Below the pieces are notes generated by a model. It saw nothing but the letters and a program-made list of their open reading frames with translations, was not told the DNA's origin and ran no database searches. Source: Anaerolineae bacterium (lineage in GTDB: Bacteria; Chloroflexota; Anaerolineae; Aggregatilineales; UBA2796). From it: a stretch of DNA of 64,000 nucleotides. Of the stretch, positions 51,539 to 59,895 are shown one piece after another (within the stretch, counting starts at the first letter, position 1; each line of letters starts with the position of its first letter). The position numbers were made by a program, and so were the translations under genes. Location of the stretch: the NCBI GenBank assembly GCA_019637555.1, contig JAHBVK010000001.1, forward strand, positions 62,001-126,000, in the 5' to 3' direction.

Positions 51539-52303
51539 TTAATTCACTTTTGATCTCTTGTTCGCCATAGCGATTACGGATACCCCAGCAGGAAAGCTGT
51601 GCCCACTGCCGATCCATGCAGCCTCTAAGCGCAATAGCCCGTAAAGCAAGTCGTTGAACAAACGAGGTACTGGACGTACGTCGGAATGTGAAGGCGTAAC
51701 TTCTGAGCTGTACCGTTGAAGCAGACGAATCAGGTAAATTGCGGGTAGTAGCAGGCTGTTGGCATAGGTCACCCGCTGTGGAGACAAACCGACAGTGCGC
51801 AGTTGTCTACGTAGTTCAGCGGCAGTATAGCGCCGAACGCCGTGTACCACTTCGTCGTGGCGTCCACGCAAAATATTAAGAGCAGGCAGGCGGATCAGTA
51901 GCAGTCCATGCGGACGCAGCACACGGGCTAATTCAGAAAATGCAACGCTATCATTAGCTACATCTCGACTATATAGCACATCGAAAGAAGTGACCAGATC
52001 GAAGGTGTGATCAGCGAATGGTAGGTACTCAACACTCGCCTGTGCTAGCGATCCAAACTGGGTCGATTGTGCCTTCAACGCATAATCTAGCGCCAATGCC
52101 GAGTAATCTAAGCCATAGACTTTGCCCCACGACTTCAGAAGGCGAAGATTACCACCAACGCCACAGCCCGCGTCCAGAATTCGTAGGTTGGCGCTTGTCG
52201 AGAGCAAGCTGGTAAGCATCCTCCGTGTGATTTCGCGCATCCCGCGATACCACCAGTGATCCGGCTCCTGCTCGTACAACTCTGTATAGGCTTCGGTTTC
52301 CAC
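51539..52303 (-). CDS. Class I SAM-dependent methyltransferase
   Basis: The 254-residue methyltransferase has motif I (LRILDAGCGVGGNLRLL), an acidic SAM-ribose position (YGLDYSALA), and VEYLPFADHTFDLVTSFDVLY. It is soluble. Such methyltransferases in glycan clusters methylate sugars or lipid carriers; the acceptor is unknown. It lies between the large YfhO-like gene and the GT2 gene on the same strand. Confidence 0.88.
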   Translation of the reverse strand: METEAYTELYEQEPDHWWYRGMREITRRMLTSLLSTSANLRILDAGCGVGGNLRLLKSWGKVYGLDYSALALDYALKAQSTQFGSLAQASVEYLPFADHTFDLVTSFDVLYSRDVANDSVAFSELARVLRPHGLLLIRLPALNILRGRHDEVVHGVRRYTAAELRRQLRTVGLSPQRVTYANSLLLPAIYLIRLLQRYSSEVTPSHSDVRPVPRLFNDLLYGLLRLEAAWIGSGHSFPAGVSVIAMANKRSKVN

Positions 52304-52338
52304 TGATTAACCAATCTTAATTGAAAGAATTGTGTCTC

Positions 52339-54570
52339 CTAATCCTCGTTGGAGATCTTAGTTTCTTCTTCCAGCGGGTCTAACCGCTTGAGCAAGCTCT
52401 TGACGTTTCCGAATTCATTCCAGTTTAGCCGGGGAAACAGGCGATCTGCGCGAAGTAGATATAGAACGCAAAAGGCGATAGTGATCAGCGTAATGATGCT
52501 GCCTCTCAGGAATGTTTGCGGTAGATATTCAAACTTGATAGCGAAGCGCCGATTTTCTCGTGGCAACAAGACACCGATTTGTCCGCCCACCGATTCCAGA
52601 TTTGCAGGTTGTCCATCGATAAAAACGTGCCAGCCGGGGTAAGCAACCTCTTGCACCGTAACGACGACATCGGCGTCCGCGCTGCCCTGCACCAACAAGC
52701 CAATCCGATCATAGTCACGGGCAAAACTGGTGATCGTGTGCGTTACCTCTTTGGGCAACGTATTGGGATTGTTAATCAAATCCGTAGTGGTTGTCCACCA
52801 AGCGTAGCTATAAGCGCCCTCTCGACGATACATACAGGGGCGGTTCTCGGCGTAGGGATTCGCACTTTCCGGCATCGGCACATAGCCGTAGCGCTCCATC
52901 CATGCGTCATCATAGTGTGTGATACCAATAGCAAATTCTGGCATCAACTGCACCGGACCGTCACTGACTGGTAGGAGCGAACTGGTGTATAGCGTTGGTG
53001 GAATTGGACTAGCATGGTAGAAATCTGAGGCAACCCAACCATGGCGGACTCGATTGCGTAAGTATGTATAAATATTCTTATAGTCTAGCGTCCAGACGGA
53101 AAGCTCTTGATCAGGATACTGTTGGCGCAACGCTGTAATACAGTAGTTCTCGAAGTCTTCCTCGTAGCGGACAAAGAAACTGCCCCAACTGACGTGCCAC
53201 TGTCGATCAACGTCATAAGCTGCGAGCGCTGAAGCAACGACCAAAAGCGTACCAAAAGCAAGACGAAGCCCTATTCGACTGCCAGCACTAGACGCCCATC
53301 GGTTGTTGATCCAGACTGGTTTGCGGACAAGATTCTGCCACAGTAGATCGACACTGATCGCGATAATGACAGCAAGCCAAACTGCAGATAACCCTAATAC
53401 GCGGGCGACGTGCCGGAACTGAGTTGCTAGCGGAATTAAGTCGTAGGACAGTTCAATCAGCGGATTTTGCCCGGCACCCCACAGCGTGCAGAAAACGAAA
53501 ATCGCCACAGCGCCAATCAAGACTCGCCAGTGAAATGGAGATAACGGCATCTTGCGCTTTAGCCAGACCAACAGTAACAGTAATGCCCCTATCAACAGAA
53601 CATACCATAAAGGACTGATATAGCTATAGTAACTGTATGCTGTGCCGGGTGGAAACTGTGGAGGATTGTTGAGATCTTTATAGCCACTGAAATACTGCTG
53701 CAAGATCACACCAAGATCAATGCGTGCATCAGACAATATAGTCGATGTACCGATGTTGTCGCGTTTTGTCCACAAAGGTAGAAAGGTGATCGCACTCAAG
53801 CACAGCGTCAGAATGAGGGCAACGCTAACCGTTAATAATCTAGACAAACGAATGTGCAAGCGCCGCAGTAAAGAGATAGCGGATTGATCGCTGCCAAATT
53901 CAACCAGAAAGGGCAGAGTCAGGAACCCGATAGCGATCACGACAGCGGGCGGATACCATGGGATGCCTGTCCAGAAGATCAGGGCAAATGCAACGGCAGT
54001 CAAGATCAGGGGCCAGCGCTTAAACCCCCGGAAACTTGCGATAATGCCTGCGAATATCCAAGAGAAGTAAGATTGAGCGACAAACAGTGCGAAGTGTCCC
54101 TGTGATATAAAGGAGTGCATGTTGCCGACGCCAATGCATAGTAAGCCGAGCAACACGCGCGCTAGCGTCCCTAAGCCAATTACGCGGCCTAGTGACCAGC
54201 CGCCAAGACCCGCCAGCACTGCGGTTAGAATGGTGCTGATCTTAGTGCCGTTGTACGGTCCAAAAGGGATACTGGGCCATGTGAGAAATGGATTAAAGGC
54301 AAAGGAAACCGGATTTTCCAGCATCGGATCGCCTGATTCCATGTAGGGCTGCCACAGCGGAATATAGCCTTTTTCAGGCAGCGCGATGGCAAATGAATAT
54401 GCCGTTCGCGTCAAATACTCCATTTCTGGTCCACCTAGGCGCTTTTGAGGATCAAAGTCTGCGTAGATGGATGTTGCCAGAATACCTACTACAATAATGA
54501 TCAGGATTTCGATAATTAGCAGCGGTAGAGTAGCATGAGGGAGTTTTTCTCCCTGTTGAGGATGCTGCAC
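52339..54570 (-). CDS. Large polytopic membrane protein, YfhO-like
   Basis: The 743-residue protein has about twelve hydrophobic segments and a C-terminal extracytoplasmic domain (VVVTVQEVAYPGWHVFIDGQ...LPRENRRFAIKFEYLPQ). It resembles the YfhO / GT-C family that modifies teichoic or other envelope polymers with sugars. GPEMEYLTRTAYSF and WQPYMESGDPMLENP near the first external loop fit a GT-C acidic motif. It uses a GTG start at 54570 with a weak ribosome site. The gene is divergent from the two-component system, whose CCTTAAG boxes lie in the shared gap. Confidence 0.75.
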   Translation of the reverse strand: MQHPQQGEKLPHATLPLLIIEILIIIVVGILATSIYADFDPQKRLGGPEMEYLTRTAYSFAIALPEKGYIPLWQPYMESGDPMLENPVSFAFNPFLTWPSIPFGPYNGTKISTILTAVLAGLGGWSLGRVIGLGTLARVLLGLLCIGVGNMHSFISQGHFALFVAQSYFSWIFAGIIASFRGFKRWPLILTAVAFALIFWTGIPWYPPAVVIAIGFLTLPFLVEFGSDQSAISLLRRLHIRLSRLLTVSVALILTLCLSAITFLPLWTKRDNIGTSTILSDARIDLGVILQQYFSGYKDLNNPPQFPPGTAYSYYSYISPLWYVLLIGALLLLLVWLKRKMPLSPFHWRVLIGAVAIFVFCTLWGAGQNPLIELSYDLIPLATQFRHVARVLGLSAVWLAVIIAISVDLLWQNLVRKPVWINNRWASSAGSRIGLRLAFGTLLVVASALAAYDVDRQWHVSWGSFFVRYEEDFENYCITALRQQYPDQELSVWTLDYKNIYTYLRNRVRHGWVASDFYHASPIPPTLYTSSLLPVSDGPVQLMPEFAIGITHYDDAWMERYGYVPMPESANPYAENRPCMYRREGAYSYAWWTTTTDLINNPNTLPKEVTHTITSFARDYDRIGLLVQGSADADVVVTVQEVAYPGWHVFIDGQPANLESVGGQIGVLLPRENRRFAIKFEYLPQTFLRGSIITLITIAFCVLYLLRADRLFPRLNWNEFGNVKSLLKRLDPLEEETKISNED

Positions 54571-54645
54571 GATGAAATCTTTCTACACTTTGTTAAAACG
54601 TGTAACCTGCCAGCGCAGAGCATAGATCGAAGCTGTTGACTCAGT

Positions 54646-54673
54646 CCTTAAGCCTCCTTAAGAAGACCTTAAG
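54646..54673. promoter_or_regulatory. Three CCTTAAG boxes between the two-component genes and the YfhO-like gene
   Basis: CCTTAAG occurs at 54646-54652, 54656-54662 and 54667-54673, with 10- and 11-bp spacing. Repeated half-sites on the same helix face are the usual binding pattern of the OmpR/PhoB family, and the gene directly downstream encodes such a regulator. CTTAAG is self-complementary, so it could serve both directions. Confidence 0.7.
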
Positions 54674-54727
54674 GAATTCTTATGGTGGAGGTAGGTGGTA
54701 TTTGTATATTACGTGGAAATTCGGATC

Positions 54728-55435
54728 ATGAGTAAGTGTATTCTGATCATAGATGATGATACCTTGATGACACGTAGTTTGGCGTTCAGCCTGCAACAAG
54801 CAGGATTCACTACACTGACTGCCGCTAGTGCGGAGGATGCGCTGTCTATCTTGAGGATGAAATCCCCTGATGCGATTTTGCTAGACATTGGTCTGCCCGG
54901 AATGGACGGCTTGGAAGCATTACGTGTTTTTCGGCAAGAAGCTGCCGTGCCCATCATTTTCGTAACGGCGCGCCGCCGGGAACTCGATGAAATATTAGGT
55001 TTAGAGTTAGGTGCTGATGATTACATCACGAAGCCGTTTGATACTGATGTCTTGTTGGCACACCTAAAATCAGTACTGCGACGAGCAAGCGTTAATCACA
55101 GCGTCTCACCGATTCGCTATCCGCTGCAAGTGGGCGACTTGCTCATCGATCCCGATGCGCGTTCAGTCAGGATTATAGACAAAGAAATCGAACTGGCACC
55201 AAAAGAGTTCGATTTACTGCTTACGCTTGCCCAGAACGCGGGAAATGTGGTCAGCGTTGAACGGCTTTTGCGGCAAATTTGGGGGGCGGACTGGATCGGG
55301 GAGAGCCAGACCATTTACGTCCATGTACGCTGGCTGCGCGAGAAAATTGAACAGAATCCCACGCATCCGCGTCGCCTATTGACTGTAAAAGGGGTAGGTT
55401 ACAAGCTAGTTCCCGTTAGCGACGCAATAAAGTGA
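54728..55435 (+). CDS. OmpR/PhoB-family response regulator
   Basis: The 235-residue regulator has a receiver domain (DDD at 9-11, phospho-Asp D53 in ILLDIGLPG, Lys in DDYITKPFD) and a winged-helix output domain (LAPKEFDLLLTLAQNAGNVV, TIYVHVRWLREKIE, RRLLTVKGVGYKLV). I chose ATG 54728 because it places the first beta strand at residue 4; an in-frame GTG at 54695 has GGAGG too close (3 bases). It overlaps the kinase gene (GTGA) and is probably self-regulated through the CCTTAAG boxes upstream. Confidence 0.9.
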   Translation: MSKCILIIDDDTLMTRSLAFSLQQAGFTTLTAASAEDALSILRMKSPDAILLDIGLPGMDGLEALRVFRQEAAVPIIFVTARRRELDEILGLELGADDYITKPFDTDVLLAHLKSVLRRASVNHSVSPIRYPLQVGDLLIDPDARSVRIIDKEIELAPKEFDLLLTLAQNAGNVVSVERLLRQIWGADWIGESQTIYVHVRWLREKIEQNPTHPRRLLTVKGVGYKLVPVSDAIK

Positions 55436-56898
55436 GTATGTTTCGTAAACTACGCACCCGTTTGATCCTCAGCCACACTCTACCGCTGCTATTGTTGGCA
55501 TTGGTGTTAGTACCGATCATTGTTTATTTACTGGACACACGCTACTCGCTAGAAAACTTGTTAGGAGAACTGGATCGCCAGACGGATCTTATTGTGGAGT
55601 TTGGCGAAAGCGATCAGTCAATCTGGACTGATCAGGCAAGTGCGCAATCGCTGGTTGATCGCCTTAGTCCACTACTTGATTCACGGGTAATGATCCTCGA
55701 CAGCAATGGCAAATTACTGTCCTCTAGCCTAGATACTGATGGTCCACGCGTCGGGCAGGTGCTTAACGCAGATGTCATTGAACAGGCACGACGTGGTGAG
55801 ATGGGTTGGGAAGTCGATTTCAACCCATTCATGCAAAAACGTATCGTCGATATGGCGCGACCGGTCTTTGATAAACAGGGTGAGATCATCGGGATTCTGA
55901 GATTTTCTCATGATGTTGCCGAGATTGAACAGCCTATCGTACCCCTGCGGATTGCCGTCTTTGTTGCACTGGCGATCGGCATTGTAACCACGTTGATACT
56001 CAGTTTCTTGCTGTCCCGTTCACTGAATTCACCACTTGCCCGCTTGAGTAATGCTGTTACCACTTTAATGCCCGGCGCAGCACAAAATAAAGCGTTGCCA
56101 GAAACAGGTCCTGAAGAAGTTCGTACTGTCGCCGTCAGCTACAATCAGTTAGTCCACCGTCTGCGGCAGATTGAACGCGATCGCAATCAACTGTTAGCGA
56201 ATATCGTTCATGAACTAGGCACTTCTTTAGGCGCAATCAAGTCCGCAACACACGCACTGCAAAATGGTGCGATCTCCGATACACAGCTCGCCCACGAACT
56301 GATCGTCGGTATTGCGAGCCAACTAAGCCAGCTCGGGTTGTTGATTGATGATCTGGCGCTGCTAGGCGAAACTGGAATCCGCGAACTGGTCATTCAATGT
56401 AAATGGATCGATATCAGCGCACTGATCAGAGCGAAATGTCAGGCATACAAGCATCTAGTTGCTGAGAAACAGATAACCTTGATCTGTCACGTTGCGGACG
56501 AGCCAGTTAGTATTTATGCCGATCCGATCCGCGTGGGACAAATCCTCGCCAATCTGCTGCAAAATGCCTATAAGTACATGCGAATCGGAGGGTCAATTGA
56601 AGTCTCGCTGGAAACAGAGTTCAGCGGTGAAAAGCAACCTAATATCGTCGTCTATGTTAAGGATACAGGACCGGGAATAGCACCTGACGAACACGAGTCC
56701 ATTTTTCAACTTCTTTATCGCAGTCCCAGTCAACGGCGGTTACAACAAGGAATGGGTATTGGCTTGGCGCTGGCACGTCGATTGGCAGAAGCACATGGCG
56801 GCAAACTTACTGTCTCCAGTGAACTGGGTAAGGGCGCAACATTCAAACTAATGCTGCCGCTAAATGTGAATATTCCTCGAACTGAACTTAATGGCTGA
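55432..56898 (+). CDS. Membrane sensor histidine kinase
   Basis: The 488-residue kinase has two membrane segments (about residues 11-34 and 172-196) around a roughly 135-residue external sensor. A HAMP linker follows, then the H box with H260 (IVHELGTSLGAIK) and an ATPase domain (N box QILANLLQNAYKY, DTGPGIAPDE, GMGIGLALARRLAEAHGG). The H box lacks the usual Pro-Leu (HELRTPL), which is often tied to phosphatase activity. A GTG start overlaps the regulator stop. A terminator lies directly after the gene. Confidence 0.92.
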   Translation: MSMFRKLRTRLILSHTLPLLLLALVLVPIIVYLLDTRYSLENLLGELDRQTDLIVEFGESDQSIWTDQASAQSLVDRLSPLLDSRVMILDSNGKLLSSSLDTDGPRVGQVLNADVIEQARRGEMGWEVDFNPFMQKRIVDMARPVFDKQGEIIGILRFSHDVAEIEQPIVPLRIAVFVALAIGIVTTLILSFLLSRSLNSPLARLSNAVTTLMPGAAQNKALPETGPEEVRTVAVSYNQLVHRLRQIERDRNQLLANIVHELGTSLGAIKSATHALQNGAISDTQLAHELIVGIASQLSQLGLLIDDLALLGETGIRELVIQCKWIDISALIRAKCQAYKHLVAEKQITLICHVADEPVSIYADPIRVGQILANLLQNAYKYMRIGGSIEVSLETEFSGEKQPNIVVYVKDTGPGIAPDEHESIFQLLYRSPSQRRLQQGMGIGLALARRLAEAHGGKLTVSSELGKGATFKLMLPLNVNIPRTELNG

Positions 56899-56935
56899 GA
56901 TCCGCAGATCTTAAGGGTCTGGATCAGTTTTTCTC
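56899..56935 (+). terminator. Rho-independent terminator of the two-component operon
   Basis: GATCC(gc)AGA pairs with TCTGGATC (8 bp with a two-base bulge), and a TTTTTCTCTC tract follows. It begins one base after the kinase stop codon. This is the clearest intrinsic terminator in the window. Confidence 0.7.
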
Positions 56936-57076
56936 TCAACCCTACCCACTATTGAGTTATAATATACTTTCGACCAAACTTCCCGACATATCTTTATAGT
57001 CGTGCGACGCTCAGTGTAGGTACATCGTGGGTAATGCCAGAACCTTTGACCCTTTGGGTAACGGAAGGAACGCGAT

Positions 57077-59887
57077 GTGAGCAATTCGAGTGGATGGGGC
57101 AATACGGTTACCTTTCTATTTACAGACATAGAAGGTAGCACGAGACTGTGGGAACAATTCCCTGATGCCATGAAGTCTGCGCTTGCAGAGCATGATAAGC
57201 TTCTGCGAAAGAGCGTAGAAACGCATCATGGTCAAGTGATCAAAATGACTGGCGATGGTTGTCATGCAGTGTTTACATCAGCCTTTGATGGTGTCAGGGC
57301 TTCACTATCCGCACAACAAGCAATCACCGCTATCAGACTGCAAATCGCCCCCGCTCCGGACCGTGTTAATCGTGATGGGGTGGCAGCATTAGGATTACTT
57401 CACGTGCGTATGGCATTGCATAGTGGAGAGGCTGAAGCACGTAGCGGCGACTATTTTGGTTCTGCTGTAAACCGAGCAGCGCGGTTGATGGCGGTTGGCA
57501 GCGGTGGTCAGATTTTACTCTCGGCTGCAACTGCTGAATTGCTACATGACCAGCTTCCAGCGAATGTAAGTTTGTTGGATTTAGGGCAACATCGGCTCAA
57601 GGATTTAATTCGACCTGAACACGTTTTTCAACTTGAGCATCCATCGCTGCCGTCGGACTTTCCGCCGCTCAAGTCACTCGATTCCTATCCCAATAACCTT
57701 CCAATACAGTTGACTAGCTTCGTGGGGCGAGAACGCGAATTAACCGAGACAAAACACTTACTGGCGAATTGTCGTCTACTCACCCTCACAGGATCGGGTG
57801 GCGCCGGTAAGACCCGATTGGCACTGCAGCTTGGTGCAGATGTCCTGCCGTCATTCGAAGATGGCGTGTGGATCGCTGAACTTGCGCCAATTACCGAACC
57901 AGAACTTGTACTGCAAGGCGTCGCTGATGCGCTAGAACTTCGCAAAGTGCCTAGCGTTCCACTTATCAACATCATGACTGATTATCTGCGCACCAAGCAA
58001 CTGCTGCTGATTCTAGATAACTGCGAACATCTAACCGATGCCTGTGCTCGACTTGCAGATCATCTATTACGAACATGCGCTCATTTGAAGATTGTCGCAA
58101 GCAGCCGCGAGGCGCTCGGCATCGCAGGGGAAAATCTCTATCGTGTTCCATCACTTTCAACAACCGAATTGCAGGCGCTGCCGTCATCCGATGATCCTGT
58201 CAAGATTCTGAGACGCTGCGAGGCTGTCCAATTCTTCATCGAACGCGCAGTTGCGGCGAACTCTCGATTCACCGTGAATGACAAAAATGCCACGAGTGTT
58301 GCCCAGATTTGCACTCGACTTGATGGTATTCCGCTAGCACTCGAACTCGCTGCCGCACGAACTAGTGTGTTCGCACCAGATCAGATCGCGGCAAGATTGG
58401 ATGATCGTTTCCGTCTACTGACGGGCGGAAGCCGAACAGCGCTACCCCGCCAGCAGACCCTACGCGCGATGATCGACTGGAGTTATGACTTACTCTCTGA
58501 GCAGGAACGGGAATTATTGAAGCGGTTATCTGTATTTGTTGGCAATTGGACGTTTGAAGCCGCTGAACAGATGAACAGTGATCTCGATGTGCTCAATATA
58601 TTGCCACAGTTGATAAACAAGTCGCTGGTGATTGTTGAGGAATATGAACACGCAAGTCGATATCGACTGTTGGAAACGATCCGCCAGTATGCTCGCGATA
58701 GGTTATTTGAGTCAGGTGAAGTTGAAACAGTGCGAGACCGTCATCTCGACTATTACCTGCGTTTCTCTGAGTTTTTAGCTGCGGGAATGCGCGGACCCAA
58801 CGCCTTTGAAATATTGAATCTCGCTAACTTTGAACAGGATAATATCCGTACCGCAATAGAATGGGGACTAGAACGCCGCGCCGATGATGTGCTACATCTG
58901 CTTGGTAATTTGTTGTTGATATGGAGCTTTGCCATAGATCGACTGGACGCTATCTACTGGATGCGCGCAGCATTGGCGCGCACGGAAGCGCTGCCACCTG
59001 CCGAGGGAGAAGCGGTAAGTTATCGCCTCCATGCTAGGTCAAAGGTGCTGATGGCACTCTCGCTACTCTCTTTTGGTCAGGGAGATTATGCTTTTGCCAA
59101 GCAGGCGCTTACCGAGATAATCCAGATCCAGCGCAAGCTCGGCGATAAATTCATACTCGCTATGGCATTGGACAATTCGGCAGCACCCATGATTTGTCAG
59201 GATATTGACTATATCCGCGCGGCTACGAGCGAGAGTACGGCATTGCGACGTGAAATCGGAGAATCGGGCTGGAGCCTGATGTCCACGTTTACGCGAGTAG
59301 CGGCGGAAAAACGCTGGGGTGATTCGACGGAGTGGAATCGCTTTCACGAGCAACTCAAGCCGTTGTTCAAAGACGCTGTGCATCCTGCCTTTATTATTAC
59401 GTTCTCCTTTATGGGACTTAACTGCCGTGTATTCGGTGAGTATGAGGCTGCGCGCCTCTATCTGCAAGCGGCAATAGACTTGATGAAGCGAACCAATATA
59501 AGATATTTCGAGATAGTTGTACAAAGTGAATTAGCGCATACAGATCGGCAAACAGGAAAGATAGATGAAGCAGAAGCAGCCTATCGTCAACTGATCCTCA
59601 AGTGGAAGAGGTTTGGTAATCGCGGCGCAATCGCTCATCAGATAGAGTGTCTAGCATTTGTAGCACAAATGCACGGTCAACTTGAACGCGCCGCACAGTT
59701 ATTCGGATCTGCAGAATCGCTGCGAGAGGAAATCGGTAGTTCAATGTCTCGTGAAGAGCAACTTATCTATGAGCCGCATGTTGCGGCACTGCGCGATGCT
59801 ATGGACTCCGCTGCCCTCGCAGAGGGTTGGGCTGCGGGTAGAGCAATGTCGATGGATCAGGCGATCACTTTTGCGGTTAAGGGCTAA
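57077..59887 (+). CDS. Class III adenylate cyclase fused to NB-ARC ATPase and TPR domains
   Basis: The 936-residue protein has three parts. A class III cyclase domain (residues 8-190) keeps metal Asp D17 (FTDIEGSTRLWE) and D60 (MTGDG). It also has adenine-specifying Lys56 and Asp125 (GDYFG) and transition-state Asn132 and Arg136, so it should make cAMP. An STAND/NB-ARC ATPase follows, with Walker A at 239-246 (GSGGAGKT), Walker B LLLILDNCEH and sensor LDGIPLALELAAAR. The C terminus is helical TPR-like repeats. GGAAGG stands 8 bases before the GTG start. It is followed 8 bases later by a membrane protein that ends in a cNMP-binding domain, so the two likely form one signalling unit. Confidence 0.88.
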   Translation: MSNSSGWGNTVTFLFTDIEGSTRLWEQFPDAMKSALAEHDKLLRKSVETHHGQVIKMTGDGCHAVFTSAFDGVRASLSAQQAITAIRLQIAPAPDRVNRDGVAALGLLHVRMALHSGEAEARSGDYFGSAVNRAARLMAVGSGGQILLSAATAELLHDQLPANVSLLDLGQHRLKDLIRPEHVFQLEHPSLPSDFPPLKSLDSYPNNLPIQLTSFVGRERELTETKHLLANCRLLTLTGSGGAGKTRLALQLGADVLPSFEDGVWIAELAPITEPELVLQGVADALELRKVPSVPLINIMTDYLRTKQLLLILDNCEHLTDACARLADHLLRTCAHLKIVASSREALGIAGENLYRVPSLSTTELQALPSSDDPVKILRRCEAVQFFIERAVAANSRFTVNDKNATSVAQICTRLDGIPLALELAAARTSVFAPDQIAARLDDRFRLLTGGSRTALPRQQTLRAMIDWSYDLLSEQERELLKRLSVFVGNWTFEAAEQMNSDLDVLNILPQLINKSLVIVEEYEHASRYRLLETIRQYARDRLFESGEVETVRDRHLDYYLRFSEFLAAGMRGPNAFEILNLANFEQDNIRTAIEWGLERRADDVLHLLGNLLLIWSFAIDRLDAIYWMRAALARTEALPPAEGEAVSYRLHARSKVLMALSLLSFGQGDYAFAKQALTEIIQIQRKLGDKFILAMALDNSAAPMICQDIDYIRAATSESTALRREIGESGWSLMSTFTRVAAEKRWGDSTEWNRFHEQLKPLFKDAVHPAFIITFSFMGLNCRVFGEYEAARLYLQAAIDLMKRTNIRYFEIVVQSELAHTDRQTGKIDEAEAAYRQLILKWKRFGNRGAIAHQIECLAFVAQMHGQLERAAQLFGSAESLREEIGSSMSREEQLIYEPHVAALRDAMDSAALAEGWAAGRAMSMDQAITFAVKG

Positions 59888-59895
59888 TTCCCACT

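Noticed and set aside
56958..56963. TATAAT as a promoter of the cyclase gene
   Set aside because: A good -10 but no -35 at a proper distance and no TG extension. It may be the promoter, but I could not support it enough to list.
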